Assembly: GCA_934216155.1 (NCBI GenBank)
Contig: CAKQBK010000002.1
Coordinates: 22,784 to 86,783 of the forward strand
Direction: 5' to 3'
DNA: 64,000 nucleotides
DNA from: an uncultured Dialister sp.
Lineage (GTDB): Bacteria; Bacillota; Negativicutes; Veillonellales; Dialisteraceae
Shown here: in pieces, positions 63,511 through 64,000 of the stretch
Numbering within the stretch: position 1 is the stretch's first letter
Layout: each line of letters begins with the position of its first letter
Notes under the pieces: model-generated
What the model was told of the DNA's origin: nothing
The model's database searches: none
What the model saw: only the letters and a program-made list of their open reading frames with translations
Position numbers and translations under genes: made by a program

Positions 63511-64000
63511 GTTATTACTTCATTGATATCGCTTGTGACGTTTGGTATTTATATGGATTGGTGAAAGGTTATAAAGGGTTATGACATAGGTATTTAAATA
63601 CTGCTGTCATAATCCTTTTGTATTTCCTGATATGTTTCACGTGAAACATGAGGCGTGTGAGATGATAGCTCTCCTTTGTTACTAGCCATAAACGTCATTT
63701 CGACCGATGGGATTAGTGCTTGATAGCTATACAGTGTAGTCCAGTACTATGTTGGACAGAAGTGGAGAAATCTTAAAGCAGTAGCGGAATACTTCGCCAG
63801 TTGTACGACAATCCGATACGGGACTAACAACTGTGAATTTCTTCTGTTTCACGTAAAACATTTCCGTGAAACATTCCTAATCCCTATGACATAACCCTAT
63901 ATAACCTTTTACTAAGCGGCATGACTTCCATGTGAGAAAACACACAAGGCAGAATAATAACCTTTACTCCAGCGCTGTCATTTCCTTGTTAGAAAGCAGT
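63511..64000. repeat. Partial block A copies, perfect parS, block G fragment
   Basis: Partial block A (about 63515-63630), perfect parS 63633, block G fragment (about 63693-63800; CATTTCGACCGATGGGATT, GGAGAAATCTTAAAGC, TACGACAATCCGATACGGG), decayed parS 63845 plus a half-site, right arm of another block A (about 63880-63985). The window ends within it; no gene. Confidence 0.75.

Noticed and set aside
1019-63860. Many short frames beginning MFHVKH or containing VSRET
   Set aside because: These peptides are the six-frame translation of the parS 16-mer itself; no ribosome sites or conserved proteins accompany them, apart from the real genes ispE, mcrB-like and pilC.
1019-63860. Symmetric Noc-binding sites (TTTCCCGGGAAA)
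   Set aside because: I looked for them because of the CCC half-sites but found none; only hybrids with one CCC half exist.

Overview
This 64 kb window carries a chromosomal replication origin and the first ~60 kb of one replication arm of a low-to-mid GC bacterium that I place in the Negativicutes (diderm Firmicutes). The grounds are a Firmicutes-style origin (dnaA next to dnaN, both read leftward, with DnaA boxes on both sides of dnaA), T-box leaders, and outer-membrane features: an SLH-domain porin of the OmpM type and an MlaD-like lipid-transport protein. Genus cannot be fixed from the sequence alone; Megasphaera, Dialister or Acidaminococcus relatives are all possible.

Layout. 1-3.3 kb: partial dnaN, oriC, dnaA. 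3.9-10.8 kb: small basic protein, RNase HI, tRNA-Arg(ACG), tRNA-Trp(CCA), and pilB-pilT-pilC. 11-14.2 kb: HAD phosphatase and tex. 14.4-16.6 kb: a cluster of type I toxin-antitoxin modules and a gltB pseudogene with an internal deletion. 17.3-21.4 kb: unknown 386-aa protein, tRNA-Arg(CCT), M24 aminopeptidase, aroD. 22-28 kb: two LarA-type racemases around a CorA transporter. 28.5-30.2 kb: an ISLre2-type insertion sequence, then another small-toxin module. 31-39.9 kb: cupin, AmmeMemo protein, two nitroreductases, a BI-1/YccA protein, an EamA exporter, a lone short MlaD. 40-47 kb: two brnQ genes, each behind its own T-box leader, then yitT and another toxin module. 47.5-55 kb: radical SAM protein, ispE, SLH porin, ThiW. 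55.3-59.1 kb: a McrB/McrC-like pair. 59.7-63.5 kb: small alarmone synthetase and a two-component system.

The outstanding feature is between the genes. By eye I count about 83 close matches to the ParB centromere site parS (TGTTTCACGTGAAACA), 28 of them perfect, plus about a dozen decayed ones; known chromosomes usually carry only a handful. About 33 are asymmetric hybrids in which one half-site has the CCC of the Noc-binding site. They lie at the joints of a modular set of palindromic repeats: block A (about 37 copies, GGTTAT-rich arms), block B (about 16 copies, arms of 9-bp tandem units, several with 10-bp target duplications), hairpin blocks C1 and C2 with GAGGAGT-type heptad tails, and rarer blocks D, F and G. 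These occupy nearly every intergenic gap, split operons, separate T-box leaders from their genes and supply stop codons to several genes. Three parS-type sites lie inside coding sequences (pilC, ispE, mcrB). I infer a greatly expanded ParB-loading region around the origin, built or spread by mobile palindromic repeats; parA/parB are not in the window.

In the repeat entries the block letters A, B, C1, C2, D, F and G are my own labels, and parS positions are the first base of each 16-bp site.
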